From assembly GCF_015207705.1 (NCBI RefSeq), contig NZ_JADEWI010000016.1, positions 53,042 through 117,041 on the forward strand: DNA of 64,000 nucleotides, given 5' to 3'. This document shows positions 47,526-57,233 of the stretch, piece by piece. This DNA is from Nostoc sp. LEGE 06077. Its GTDB lineage: Bacteria > Cyanobacteriota > Cyanobacteriia > Cyanobacteriales > Nostocaceae. A model generated the notes under the pieces. It saw only the letters and a list, made by a program, of their open reading frames with translations, did no database searches and was not told where the DNA came from. The stretch's first letter is position 1. The number at the start of each line of letters is the position of its first letter. The position numbers and the translations under genes were made by a program.

Positions 47526-48439
47526 ATTTCCTCGCAAATACTCTTGAGCATCTGTCTTAACCAAGAATTTGCCTGATCTTGATCTGTTAGTCGGCTCCAC
47601 AACATTGAAATCATCCACGGTTGTGTTTGTACCGGCAATTCAAAAATTTCTACTGCACCTTGATCTGCCAAGGATGTTACTAACCGTGATGGCACAGCAG
47701 CCACTAAGTCACTAGATGAAATAATTGCTGGTAGTACTAGTAAATGGGGAGTCGTCAAAACAATGCGACGTTGGAGATTGGACTGAGCCAAAACTTTGTC
47801 AATTTCACCAACTTCATCTTGTCGGATGGTAAACAGAGCATGGAGCAGATTCGCAAAACTGTCTGGTGCGATCGCATCTTGAGTAATCATGGGATGCCCT
47901 CGACGACAGATGCCAACAAAGTGTTCTGGAAATAATGGCATCTGTATCGTTTGCCTGGGTGGATTTTGAAACACACCCAAGGCTAAATCAATCTCTCGAT
48001 TTTCTAATAACTCTCCTACCGAGTCTTTGGCAAAACCAATCAAGCGAAAATTAATGTTTGGTGCAATTTGATGACAAACTTGCAAAAGTTTGGGCATCAC
48101 AACATAGCTGGTGTAATCTGAACTGCCAATGGTAAAAGTGCTTTGAGAATTTGTGGCATCAAATGTTTGGCTGGCGGCTAATGTTTGCCGAATTTGTTGT
48201 AAAGCCGCTTTGATACCGGGTGCAATTGCCACTGCTTTGGCTGTGGGCTGCATTTCTCTGCCGATTCTGATAAACAAATCATCTTGAAATAGTGTGCGTA
48301 ATCTTCCTAAAGCCGCACTCATGGCTGGTTGCCCTAAATACAGCCTTGTAGCTGCGGCTGTCACACTTTTTTCTTCAAAAAGTGCCTCAAAAGCAACCAG
48401 CAAGTTGAGATCAAAGGCAGATAAATCTATTAATCCCAT
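47522..48439 (-). CDS. LysR-family transcriptional regulator
   Basis: The 305-residue protein has the N-terminal winged helix-turn-helix of LysR regulators (FDLNLLVAFEALFEEKSVTA then AAATRLYLGQPAMSAALGRL) and a periplasmic-binding-like effector domain from about residue 90. This version (SALG-RL, ARLR-less) resembles the NodD/NagR branch. It is divergent from the SDR gene, with starts 85 bp apart, the classical arrangement in which a LysR protein controls its neighbour. The end overlaps the beta-helix gene by 4 bp. The inducer is unknown. Confidence 0.92.
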   Translation of the reverse strand: MGLIDLSAFDLNLLVAFEALFEEKSVTAAATRLYLGQPAMSAALGRLRTLFQDDLFIRIGREMQPTAKAVAIAPGIKAALQQIRQTLAASQTFDATNSQSTFTIGSSDYTSYVVMPKLLQVCHQIAPNINFRLIGFAKDSVGELLENREIDLALGVFQNPPRQTIQMPLFPEHFVGICRRGHPMITQDAIAPDSFANLLHALFTIRQDEVGEIDKVLAQSNLQRRIVLTTPHLLVLPAIISSSDLVAAVPSRLVTSLADQGAVEIFELPVQTQPWMISMLWSRLTDQDQANSWLRQMLKSICEEI

Positions 48440-48524
48440 CGATGAAACACATTATTCCAATCAATTTGATTAATTTATAACATCTCAGTAAAGTAAAACT
48501 AACAGTTGTCTAAAAGTTATCAAC

Positions 48525-49271
48525 ATGACAAATCAAACAAAGATTGCAGTAGTTACAGGTAGTAATCGTGGCTTAGGATATGCTATCTCCCGAAAATTGT
48601 CGCAAATCGGCATTCATGTTGTGTTAACCAGTCGAAATGAAACAGACGGTCTTACCGCCAAGCAGCAGTTATCTGGTGAAGGGCTTGATGTTAATTATCA
48701 TTTACTAGATGTGGCTAGTGATACTAGCGTTGCAGATTTTACACAATGGCTACAACAAACCTATGGCAAGGTAGATATTTTGGTGAACAATGCTGGTATT
48801 AATCCTACAGCCAAGTCAGAAGAAGCCAGCTTATTAACTGTTCAGCTAGAAACGATGCAAGCCACATTTAACACTAATGTTCTAGCGGTACTCAGAATTT
48901 CTCAAGCTTTAATACCATTGATGAAAGTCAACAACTACGGTCGCATTGTCAACGTTTCAACCGAAATGGCATCTCTGAGTACAATTACCAGCGACTACTA
49001 CCCACTAGCTCCTTCCTATAGACTTTCCAAAGTTGGGGTAAACGGACTAACCGTGCTTATAGCTAAGGAACTCCACGATGATAATATTCTCGTGAATGCC
49101 TATTCTCCTGGGTGGATGAAAACTGATATGGGAGGTGAAAATGCGCCATTTACGGCAGAAGAAGGTGCAGAAACTGCTGTTTATTTAGCAACGCTACCAG
49201 ATGGAGGAGCGCAAGGAAAATTTTTTGCAGAGATCCGGAAGTTTGGCGGGCCAATTCAATTACAGTGGTAG
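48525..49271 (+). CDS. SDR-family oxidoreductase
   Basis: The 248-residue protein is a classical short-chain dehydrogenase: cofactor loop VVTGSNRGLGYAISRKL, NNAG in ILVNNAGINP, catalytic Ser in VNVSTEMASLS and the YxxxK pair in SYRLSKVGVNGLT. The TGSNRGLG start and Arg after it suggest NADPH, with carbonyl-reductase-like specificity. The divergent LysR gene probably regulates it. The substrate is unknown. Confidence 0.92.
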   Translation: MTNQTKIAVVTGSNRGLGYAISRKLSQIGIHVVLTSRNETDGLTAKQQLSGEGLDVNYHLLDVASDTSVADFTQWLQQTYGKVDILVNNAGINPTAKSEEASLLTVQLETMQATFNTNVLAVLRISQALIPLMKVNNYGRIVNVSTEMASLSTITSDYYPLAPSYRLSKVGVNGLTVLIAKELHDDNILVNAYSPGWMKTDMGGENAPFTAEEGAETAVYLATLPDGGAQGKFFAEIRKFGGPIQLQW

Positions 49272-49351
49272 GTTTATCCTCTCCTCCTCTGCGGTCTAAA
49301 GCATTGGTGTTTTGCCAGACACAATATAAAACACACCCTACTATTGTGTCC

Positions 49352-49615
49352 CTATGCCGCTTCTCTCATTTGTGACGGAACAGCTACCTCTGGAAAAGAC
49401 AGCGAAAGTTGTTCGGCTTGTGGTACAGCGGCTTGTTCTAATACCTGTACTTCAATATTTATGCTGATTAAATAACTTCCTGTATCAGCACCAACCGCTT
49501 CGGCAATTAATCGGGAGAAATCTGGGCGTTTTGCTGTCAGTGGGTCACGTAAAATACAGCGATCCCATTCGTGCTTGGCAGTTGGATTGAGGTTGAGAAT
49601 GTAATGCTTGATCAT
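49352..49615 (-). CDS. Small protein with clamp-binding-like motif, possibly LexA-controlled
   Basis: This 87-residue protein (MIKHYILNLNPTAKHEWDRC at the start, then RPDFSRLIAEAVGADTGSYL) is not recognised. Near the C-terminus AEQLSLSFPE contains QLSLSF, which fits the hexapeptide form (QLxLx[L/F]) of motifs that bind the DNA polymerase sliding clamp. Its promoter has TATAAT directly overlapped by AGTACACCTGTACT, a full match to the cyanobacterial LexA box as I remember it. Both points suggest a small DNA-damage-response protein, but a chance motif is possible in a short protein. It is monocistronic. Confidence 0.55.
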   Translation of the reverse strand: MIKHYILNLNPTAKHEWDRCILRDPLTAKRPDFSRLIAEAVGADTGSYLISINIEVQVLEQAAVPQAEQLSLSFPEVAVPSQMREAA

Positions 49616-49651
49616 AGTTGCACTGCACTAGGATTTCTGGACGCTATATCT

Positions 49652-49670
49652 ATTATAGTACAGGTGTACT
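49652..49670 (-). promoter_or_regulatory. -10 element overlapped by a perfect LexA-like box
   Basis: On the minus strand AGTACACCTGTACT (49657-49670), with inverted arms AGTAC/GTACT, runs into TATAAT (49652-49657). It meets every position of RGTACNNNDGTWCB. The predicted transcript starts about 30 nt upstream of the ATG at 49615, and a bound repressor would block the promoter. Confidence 0.6.
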
Positions 49671-49673
49671 GCA

Positions 49674-49691
49674 TTGCCCAGAGGTGGGCAA
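49674..49691 (-). terminator. TTGCCCA/TGGGCAA hairpin after the MscS gene
   Basis: A 7-bp perfect stem with a 4-nt loop lies 17 bp beyond the MscS stop (49708). Its arms belong to the GGGCAA family of repeats and it abuts the promoter at 49652. Confidence 0.6.
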
Positions 49692-49707
49692 AATCTTGCT
49701 CACACTA

Positions 49708-51345
49708 CTATTGACTATTGGCCATTGATTCATCTCCTTTTCCATTCATCTGTGCATTCAATAGCTGTGCATCGTTCACCCAGATTGCTTGTTGTGGAAC
49801 AGGGATATTAATTCCAGCTTGGTCGAGGGTAACTTTTAGGCGGCGGCGGTATTCGCGGGCGACATCCCATTGTTTGAGAGGTTGGGTTTTAATCCAAACA
49901 CGGATAATTAAACCGCGATCGCCAAAATGATCAATACCCAAAACTTGGGGAGTTTCGATAATTTGATGTTTCCATTGCAAATCTTGATCCATTTCTAAAG
50001 CGACTTTTTTGATCAAGTTCAAAGCATGGTCAACATCAGCTTCATAGGCGATGGGAACAGTTAAATCGGCGCGTGACCAGCGGCTAGAAAGGTTGGCGAC
50101 AATTTTAATTTCACTATTGGGAATTGTAATTAAGCGTCCTTCCGAATCCCGCAGTTGTGTCATCCGCAAGTTGAGATTTTCGACCAAACCACCAACATTG
50201 CCCACATTAATCACATCACCCAACGCATACTGGTCTTCGAGGATAATCAAGAAGCCGTTAATGGCATCTTTAATCAGGTTTTGAGAAGCCAAAGATACAG
50301 CCACACCAACTAAACCTGCACCTGCAAGTAGAGGAACAATATCTATCCCCAAAGAAACAAGGGCGAATAAAATCCCCACTCCTACCCAGATAATAGTGAC
50401 AATACTTTTAGTCACACCCGAAAAGGTAGAGACGCGTAAACGCAGACGTTCCGAGGTATCGGTGGTTAATAAAGCCCCACTGCTGATCAGTGTAGTAGTG
50501 AAGCGATCAATTAAAGCATAGCTAAACCGGGTAGCTACGTAAGTTCCCAACACCACAACAGCAAGTTTTATCGGAATTTGAGCAGCAGAGAGAATAGCTA
50601 CTTGAAATGGGCGTGTGTAGGGAAATAGACCCAAAATCAGAAAATTGCCTCCTCCCCAAATTCCTGCTTGGGTTAACTGAAACAAGCGTTTCTTAACTTC
50701 TTGAAAATGACGATGTTGCTGTTGATTCAGTTGCGTAGTGATTGGTTGCGCCGTTGAAGAGATTGAGGGAACTGATTGTGCTGGTTCTTTGCGTGAACGA
50801 CGCTGCCAATAATATACCCCCCAACTTGTGACCACCATTACCAGGCCAACACCAGCAGCAATTTTACCTTGATTCAGCAGAGATTGAGTTTGTCGTTCTT
50901 GCTTTGCTCGTTGTAAGTCTTGTTGTAAAGCATCAGCAATTTGATTCGCCGATATCAGTGGATCTTCTTGTCGGAGTTTCGCATCTTCAGCCGTGACAGT
51001 CATCAAATATTCGCCATTCACCCGAATAACAGGTATTTCATTAACTTTCTGCACCTCTACCTTGACTTCTGGTTCAGGCGATCGCAAGTAATTCTCGCTA
51101 ATTTGATTTAAATTCCGCTGAATGTCTTGTAAACGCTCTGACAAATTAGTTTTTGTGGCGCTGATCTGAAACAAACGCCGACCATCTAAATAAATCCAGT
51201 CAGAAACAGTTCTATTATCAACGTCATTACTGGGGCTGCTAGGAGTTTGTAACAGTGGTGACAACTGAATCTGGGCTGTCACTGGTGGTAAAGACACCAC
51301 AGAAACCGTTATTGAACCAAAAATCGCTAAAAAATGCCAATACAC
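49708..51345 (-). CDS. MscS-family mechanosensitive channel
   Basis: The 545-residue protein has a signal peptide (YWHFLAIFGSITVSVVSLPP), a periplasmic region with a helical section (about 60-170), a transmembrane helix (about 172-190), two further helices and the MscS core. The pore helix and beta-domain are recognisable: AGLVGVAVSLASQNLIKDAI and INVGNVGGLVENLNLRMTQL, then RDSEGRLITIPNSEIKIVAN. It releases solutes on hypo-osmotic shock. It ends in a hairpin of the GGGCAA family. Its length exceeds E. coli MscS because of the periplasmic domain. Confidence 0.92.
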   Translation of the reverse strand: MYWHFLAIFGSITVSVVSLPPVTAQIQLSPLLQTPSSPSNDVDNRTVSDWIYLDGRRLFQISATKTNLSERLQDIQRNLNQISENYLRSPEPEVKVEVQKVNEIPVIRVNGEYLMTVTAEDAKLRQEDPLISANQIADALQQDLQRAKQERQTQSLLNQGKIAAGVGLVMVVTSWGVYYWQRRSRKEPAQSVPSISSTAQPITTQLNQQQHRHFQEVKKRLFQLTQAGIWGGGNFLILGLFPYTRPFQVAILSAAQIPIKLAVVVLGTYVATRFSYALIDRFTTTLISSGALLTTDTSERLRLRVSTFSGVTKSIVTIIWVGVGILFALVSLGIDIVPLLAGAGLVGVAVSLASQNLIKDAINGFLIILEDQYALGDVINVGNVGGLVENLNLRMTQLRDSEGRLITIPNSEIKIVANLSSRWSRADLTVPIAYEADVDHALNLIKKVALEMDQDLQWKHQIIETPQVLGIDHFGDRGLIIRVWIKTQPLKQWDVAREYRRRLKVTLDQAGINIPVPQQAIWVNDAQLLNAQMNGKGDESMANSQ

Positions 51346-51663
51346 TCCAACACCTCCTTCAGAGAAATCTATTTTTGTTTACTTCCTTAGCTATGCTCCA
51401 AAATTGACTTTAGTAATTGTACCTATCCAAAGTTGAGTTTTCTGCTTAAATGTTGAAAATTATGACATTAAGATTTTTTAATTCTTTAGATAGATGACAT
51501 TTTGTTTCATCAACTTTTGGGGCTAACTCAGCCGAATCAATGATTATCTTCTTACCAGAGATAAATTAAACCATTTATTTGGAGGTAATCCCTAAACTTC
51601 TTCATCCAAATCAGATTTGATGCTTACTTGAAGCCTTAATTTTGGAGATAAAAACAATAATTA
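51346..51663. other. Spacer before the MITE
   Basis: This 318-bp AT-rich region, upstream of the MscS gene, holds no gene. I looked for the missing N-terminal part of the DUF4351 protein on the far side of the MITE and did not find it. Confidence 0.4.
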
Positions 51664-51790
51664 TAGAAATCATATTTGATGTTTGAACGAGGGTAATAGG
51701 CGATCGCACTTCATGTTCCCCAACGGTAGGGGCGTACGGCCGGCCGTACGCCCCTACTGAGATTTTTTCAAAAATCAAATAGGATTGCTA
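51664..51790. mobile_element. MITE, copy 3, with 32-bp perfect palindrome
   Basis: The ends TATAGAAATCATATTTGAT and AAATCAAATAGGATTGCTA correspond to those of copies 1 and 2. The centre carries GTAGGGGCGTACGGCC at 51726-51741 and its exact reverse complement to 51757, a perfect 32-bp palindrome absent from the other copies. It abuts the truncated DUF4351 reading frame. Confidence 0.7.
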
Positions 51791-52063
51791 AAGTTTGAAC
51801 AATTAAGCAGAAGGGAGGTTGAGTCTATGTTAGGAATTACACTCAAGGAAACAAGAATTTACCGAGAAATTAAAGAAGAAGGGCGTGAGGAAGCAACAGT
51901 TAATCTGATTATTCGACAGCTAACTAAGCGGTTTGGCGAACTGTCTGGGGAAATGCGCTCCTCAATTACTGGTTTACCTTTGCCCGTTCTGGAAGATTTA
52001 AGCGAAGCATTGTTAGATTTTACTAGTTTGGCTGATTTACAGGCTTGGTTAGACAGGCGATAA
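51785..52063 (+). pseudogene. C-terminal remnant of a DUF4351/Rpn-type protein
   Basis: From residue 4 the frame reads FEQLSRREVESMLGITLKET, RIYREIKEEGREEATVNLI and then a DUF4351 domain (LTKRFGELSGEMRSSITGLP, LEDLSEALLDFTSLADLQAW). In full-length relatives this follows a roughly 200-residue nuclease-like domain that is missing here. The frame emerges directly from the right end of a MITE, so the 5' part was lost by insertion or deletion. No ribosome-binding site is visible. It is probably inactive. Confidence 0.7.
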
Positions 52064-52146
52064 ATTAAACTCAGGAGCGATCGCCTTTCAATTCTAAATC
52101 CTCAATAAATAACCCAAAAATCCTAGTCGTACAATAAACTAATAAA

Positions 52147-53471
<1,325 letters not shown>

Positions 53472-53506
53472 ACTTAGTGTTCAAGTTTAAGCGATAGGAT
53501 ATGTTG

Positions 53507-53533
53507 ACGGGATAGGTAAGCCTATCCCGTTTT
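53507..53533 (+). terminator. Rho-independent terminator of ahcY
   Basis: ACGGGATAGG and CCTATCCCGT form a perfect 10-bp stem with a TAAG loop followed by TTTT, 36 bp after the stop codon. Confidence 0.88.
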
Positions 53534-53743
53534 GGTAATACCAAATCATCAGATTTTGAGAGAACACTGTAACAGGTAAAATAATTGCAGCGTGAATTTG
53601 ACGGTTGGAATTGAGATATTTTTATAGTTAAAAATTTTGCGGTTTTCTTCAAAGCATTTTTTGGGTTCCACTACCCTACAGGAAGTTTACGTTTCACCCA
53701 ACCTACGCAAGAGGCGATCGCACTAATATCAATAGGCTATAAA

Positions 53744-54250
53744 ATGCTAAGTAACACTATTGAAAAATATCTGAAATTATTCAAGGATTCTCCTAATTAT
53801 AGGGAAACTGACAGAATTGCTGATGAAAAGAAAAAAGAATTTGAAACATCACCTCCTTCAGTTAGTGAAGTGATTCAGGAGTTGGAAAAATATGCTTCAA
53901 ATCCAGATTATCCTGGGGCTTCGTTTATCATGATGGCAGCATGGAGTAACTTATCAAAGGATTACACACCTATACTTTGTCAAATCCTCAATGATGAGAG
54001 TAATAATGGTCTTCATGAATCAGTTATTGAACTTTTAGATGTATTGCGTGATGAAAGAGCAATTCCTGAATTATCCAAGGCATTGACATACCGATGGTCT
54101 TATGATGAATGGCTCAATGTGCCAAGAAAGTCTCTCCTCGCATTAGCAGAAATCGGGACTCCTGAAGCGAAGATGATTATAGAGTCGGCGGCTCAATACC
54201 CTGAAGAGCTAATTAGTGAAGATGCAAATCTGATATTGGAAGATTGGTAA
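53744..54250 (+). CDS. HEAT-repeat-like protein
   Basis: The 168-residue protein is helical. Its second half, with ESVIELLDVLRDERAIPELS, then KSLLALAEIGTPEAKMIIE, follows the HEAT/PBS-lyase-type repeat pattern (hydrophobic helix pairs around the Asp-Arg and Gly-Thr corners). Such proteins are protein-protein scaffolds, and some belong to immunity proteins beside toxins, but no toxin is seen here. No signal peptide is present. The start ATG 53744 is acceptable. The specific role is unknown. Confidence 0.6.
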   Translation: MLSNTIEKYLKLFKDSPNYRETDRIADEKKKEFETSPPSVSEVIQELEKYASNPDYPGASFIMMAAWSNLSKDYTPILCQILNDESNNGLHESVIELLDVLRDERAIPELSKALTYRWSYDEWLNVPRKSLLALAEIGTPEAKMIIESAAQYPEELISEDANLILEDW

Positions 54251-54291
54251 ATTGATTAATCCACCAAGCATTGGCAATGCTAGAACTGTAA

Positions 54292-54417
54292 CCACCATAC
54301 TTAACCCTCACCATCTACAAGTTTGATGGCAGATACACATCCAAATTAAGAGTGACAGATAATCAGAGTGCAGTTACAACTGACACTATACAAATACAAT
54401 CAAGATTAGAAAAATGA
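54292..54417 (+). pseudogene. PKD-domain remnant
   Basis: The frame after the HEAT gene encodes YLTLTIYKFDGRYTSKLRVT then DNQSAVTTDTIQIQ, which is the end of a PKD (polycystic-kidney-disease) beta-domain. No start codon or earlier part is present and a stop bounds it at 54289, so it is a decayed fragment of a larger surface protein. It overlaps the start of the next gene. Confidence 0.5.
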
Positions 54418-54881
54418 GTGAAAGTACATCTTTAACACAGCAATGGTTAGCAGAAATTCAAGCACTCAAACGCCAACTTGCAGAACAAAAAGTTGATTTA
54501 GCCGCAGCTTGGGAAAGTGCGGAAAAATGGCGCAAACTCTACAATACAGAAGCAGAACAGCGCCGGACAGACGCGCATTTATTCCAACAAACGATCGCAT
54601 CTCTCAAAGCCAATATTCACAAACTCCAAGGTATTGAAGCTGCAACGCTGGCTGACGGTAAAGCAATCGAAGCCATTCAAGCTGAAATCACTCAAATCCA
54701 GGCTGTGGAAGAATTGCAGACAAAATTGATTGCAGCCATTAAAGAACGCGATCGCCTATTACAAGCATTGAAAATCGAGCAAGAAAGCCACGCTCAAACA
54801 CGCAAAAGCCTCACCACTGCCTTGGGTGATGCAATTGATAGCTTGGCACGAGAACGCAGCGCCGCAGAGCAGGACAGATAA
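54414..54881 (+). CDS. Coiled-coil protein of unknown function
   Basis: The 155-residue protein is almost entirely coiled-coil (QALKRQLAEQKVDLAAAWES, EAEQRRTDAHLFQQTIASL, KLIAAIKERDRLLQALKIEQ). No catalytic motif, signal peptide or membrane helix is present. I recognise such proteins from Nostoc as hypotheticals only. It starts at ATG 54414 inside the PKD remnant and is transcribed towards the tRNA gene on the other strand. Confidence 0.55.
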   Translation: MSESTSLTQQWLAEIQALKRQLAEQKVDLAAAWESAEKWRKLYNTEAEQRRTDAHLFQQTIASLKANIHKLQGIEAATLADGKAIEAIQAEITQIQAVEELQTKLIAAIKERDRLLQALKIEQESHAQTRKSLTTALGDAIDSLARERSAAEQDR

Positions 54882-54926
54882 TATCAATAATAATTGAGTA
54901 TGACAAGCTTGAAAAATTATTAAGAA

Positions 54927-55010
54927 TGGGCAGGAGGAGAATCGAACTCCTATGACCGCAAGGTCGCCACATTTTGAGTGTGGTGCGTCTACCAATTTCG
55001 CCACCCGCCC
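54927..55010 (-). tRNA. tRNA-Leu (CAA)
   Basis: On the minus strand the sequence begins GGGCGGGTGGCGAAATTGGT and folds into a class II tRNA: 7-bp acceptor stem (one G-T pair with CCTGCCC), D-arm, anticodon stem CCACA/TGTGG with loop CTCAAAA (anticodon CAA), a variable arm and a T-arm with GTTCGATTC. CCA is not encoded, as is usual in cyanobacteria. Confidence 0.95.
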
Positions 55011-55048
55011 TTGGGTGCAACTTTATTAATATAACATATATTTTCAAG

Positions 55049-56155
55049 TTAATGCAAGTAATTTCCACTCACTAAACTAGAGTCAATATCTTTTATAGAG
55101 GTACAACCACTCAAAGCCATTGCCACACTTAATTCATCTTCTAACAGCGAGATAATGTGAGAAACACCAACTTGTCCAGCGACAGCTAATCCCCAGAGTA
55201 CAGGGCGGCCGATGAGTACAGCTTTTGCGCCAACAGCTAAGGCTTTGAGGATATCTGTTCCGCGACGGATACCCCCATCTAGTAGCACTTCTGCTTGATT
55301 ATCGACAGATGCAACTATCTCAGTCAGTGCATCGAAAGATGCGATCGCGCCATCGAGTTGTCTACCACCATGATTAGAAACTACAATTGCTTTAGCTCCA
55401 TACTCCACAGCACGCACAGCATCATCACCGCGTAAAATACCTTTAAGCACCAAAGGTAATGGCGATAATGACTGTAACCATTCCAAGTCACGCCAAGTTA
55501 CAGCAGGATTTAATTGCTGGGCAAAATAGGTAAATAACCCAGATTCTCCCTGTTCTTGGGGAATATTCAACCCTGAAATATTGACAATATTCGCCAAATG
55601 TAAGCCTGATGGTAATGTAAATTCGTTACGCAAATCTCGCTCTCGTCGTCCTAAAATCGGTGCATCCACCGTCAAGCACAGAGCTTTATAACCTGCGGCG
55701 TACGCCCTTTCTACGAGATTCCGCGTTAAGCCTCGGTCTTTGTGGATGTAAAGCTGGAACCATTGCAAAGCATTATGTTTGTAACCTACAGCAGCAACTT
55801 CTTCTAGGCTCTTAGTTGCCATTGTACTCAACACCATACCCACACCTGCGGTAGCGGCTGCTAAGGCTGTGGCCAGTTCTCCCTGTGGATGGGCTAGACA
55901 CTGAAAAGCCATTGGTGCAATTAATAAAGGAAGTTGTAGCGACTGTCCTAAAATAGAAGTAGTTAAGTTGCGATCGCTCACATCTACAAGCATCCGCGGA
56001 CGCAATTTCATCCGTTCAAAAGCCGCACGGTTATCAAGTAATGTAATTTCATCCCAAGCGCCACTACTGTAATAATCAAAAGCCATCTGTGAGAGATGCT
56101 GTTTGGCTAACTGTTCATATTCCCAGAGGTTAATAGGCTGAGAGACATCTGCCAT
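55049..56155 (-). CDS. FMN-dependent alpha-hydroxy-acid oxidase (lactate/glycolate oxidase family)
   Basis: The 368-residue protein is a TIM barrel of the LldD/glycolate oxidase family. Typical blocks are AFDYYSSGAWDEITLLDN, APMAFQCLAHPQGELATA, LCLTVDAPILGRRERDLRN and the FMN-phosphate and active-site loop VVSNHGGRQLDGAIASFDAL, with LLDGGIRRGTDILKALAVGA. It oxidises L-lactate or glycolate, giving H2O2 if it is an oxidase. The Nostoc 7120 homologue is known to prefer L-lactate, so lactate oxidase is the best guess. ATG 56155 (MADVSQPINLWEYE) is preferred over the frame to 56200. Confidence 0.87.
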   Translation of the reverse strand: MADVSQPINLWEYEQLAKQHLSQMAFDYYSSGAWDEITLLDNRAAFERMKLRPRMLVDVSDRNLTTSILGQSLQLPLLIAPMAFQCLAHPQGELATALAAATAGVGMVLSTMATKSLEEVAAVGYKHNALQWFQLYIHKDRGLTRNLVERAYAAGYKALCLTVDAPILGRRERDLRNEFTLPSGLHLANIVNISGLNIPQEQGESGLFTYFAQQLNPAVTWRDLEWLQSLSPLPLVLKGILRGDDAVRAVEYGAKAIVVSNHGGRQLDGAIASFDALTEIVASVDNQAEVLLDGGIRRGTDILKALAVGAKAVLIGRPVLWGLAVAGQVGVSHIISLLEDELSVAMALSGCTSIKDIDSSLVSGNYLH

Positions 56156-56252
56156 AAAAGCGTTTTTGATTTGAAAAATTACTTTTTTAAGTCTGCTCAA
56201 GTTAGCATACCAAAAAGCTTTTTCTCAATTACCTAAAATTTTCCCACATCTT

Positions 56253-57185
56253 CTACAGAAATCTATCTAACAGTTCTTCACGCGATAATTGTAGTAATAA
56301 AGGCGTAAATTCTTCTGGGGATAATGCCAATAAAGGTTCTACAATCCCTGTTAATTGAGTATCTAAAGAACCAAACCGGAATCGCAACAAATTATCTATC
56401 TGCTTACGACGTTCTGCTTGGATACCTTCGTGAATACCTTCTTGAAGACCTTCTTGTTTAGCTTCTGCTAATTTTTGTTCGTAAATAGGTGATAAGCGCA
56501 TAATTAAATCTCTGTCCTCTGCGTCTATATTTTGATTTAGTTCTAAGGTCATCTTCAAACTCAATAATAAATCAATGGCTTTAGCACGTAAGGGATTTTC
56601 TGGTGACAGTGCTTCTAGTTCATCTATGGCTTGTTGCTGGACTCTGCCTTTACCTAAAATTCTCAGCCATAATGTTTCTTCAATACGTGGTAATTGATGA
56701 ATTGCGACGATCGCTGTTCTTAAATAATTCCCAAGAAAATGTACACCTACTTCCCAGTTGTCTAGGTCTCCGCTGGTTCTAAAACCCTCTAATATGGACT
56801 CAGAAGCCGTAGGTGATAAAATCCACAATCGGGGTAATTCTGATTCGGCGACTCGATTGTTATCAACTTTAGCCTGACGCTTAATTTCGGCAAATATATC
56901 AAATAACTTGTTCATACAACTGCGAATTTCCGCAATTGTAGCGGCATTTCTAAAAGGTTCAATTAATGCAGGTGCATAGGCAATTTTTCCTAATAAACCT
57001 AATTGTATTTTATCAGTGGTTGCTGGAGATATCGGTGCGAAATAAACATCAATCTCGCGGATTTCCGCAGAAACTTTGCGGCTAGTTTCTACTTTTCCCA
57101 ATGGTTGTAATAATTCTTGAAGATAATCTTTCGCAAATTGGTCGTAGGGAAACCTGGTATGAAATAATTTTGGCACTTTACCCAT
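56253..57185 (-). CDS. DUF4351-type protein of the Rpn/PD-(D/E)XK group
   Basis: The 310-residue protein has an N-terminal nuclease-like domain (FHTRFPYDQFAKDYLQELL, then EIREIDVYFAP), a helical middle part and a charged EGLQEGIHEGIQAERRKQID tract, ending in a DUF4351 domain (LLRFRFGSLDTQLTGIVEPL, LLALSPEEFTPLLLQLS). It belongs to the variable transposase-like family that is multiplied in filamentous cyanobacteria. The catalytic state is uncertain. The remnant at 51785 and the gene at 10078 are relatives. Confidence 0.75.
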   Translation of the reverse strand: MGKVPKLFHTRFPYDQFAKDYLQELLQPLGKVETSRKVSAEIREIDVYFAPISPATTDKIQLGLLGKIAYAPALIEPFRNAATIAEIRSCMNKLFDIFAEIKRQAKVDNNRVAESELPRLWILSPTASESILEGFRTSGDLDNWEVGVHFLGNYLRTAIVAIHQLPRIEETLWLRILGKGRVQQQAIDELEALSPENPLRAKAIDLLLSLKMTLELNQNIDAEDRDLIMRLSPIYEQKLAEAKQEGLQEGIHEGIQAERRKQIDNLLRFRFGSLDTQLTGIVEPLLALSPEEFTPLLLQLSREELLDRFL

Positions 57186-57233
57186 ATCTTACATGAGGGC
57201 GATCGCCTAGGACTTACCGCATATTATCTTGGT

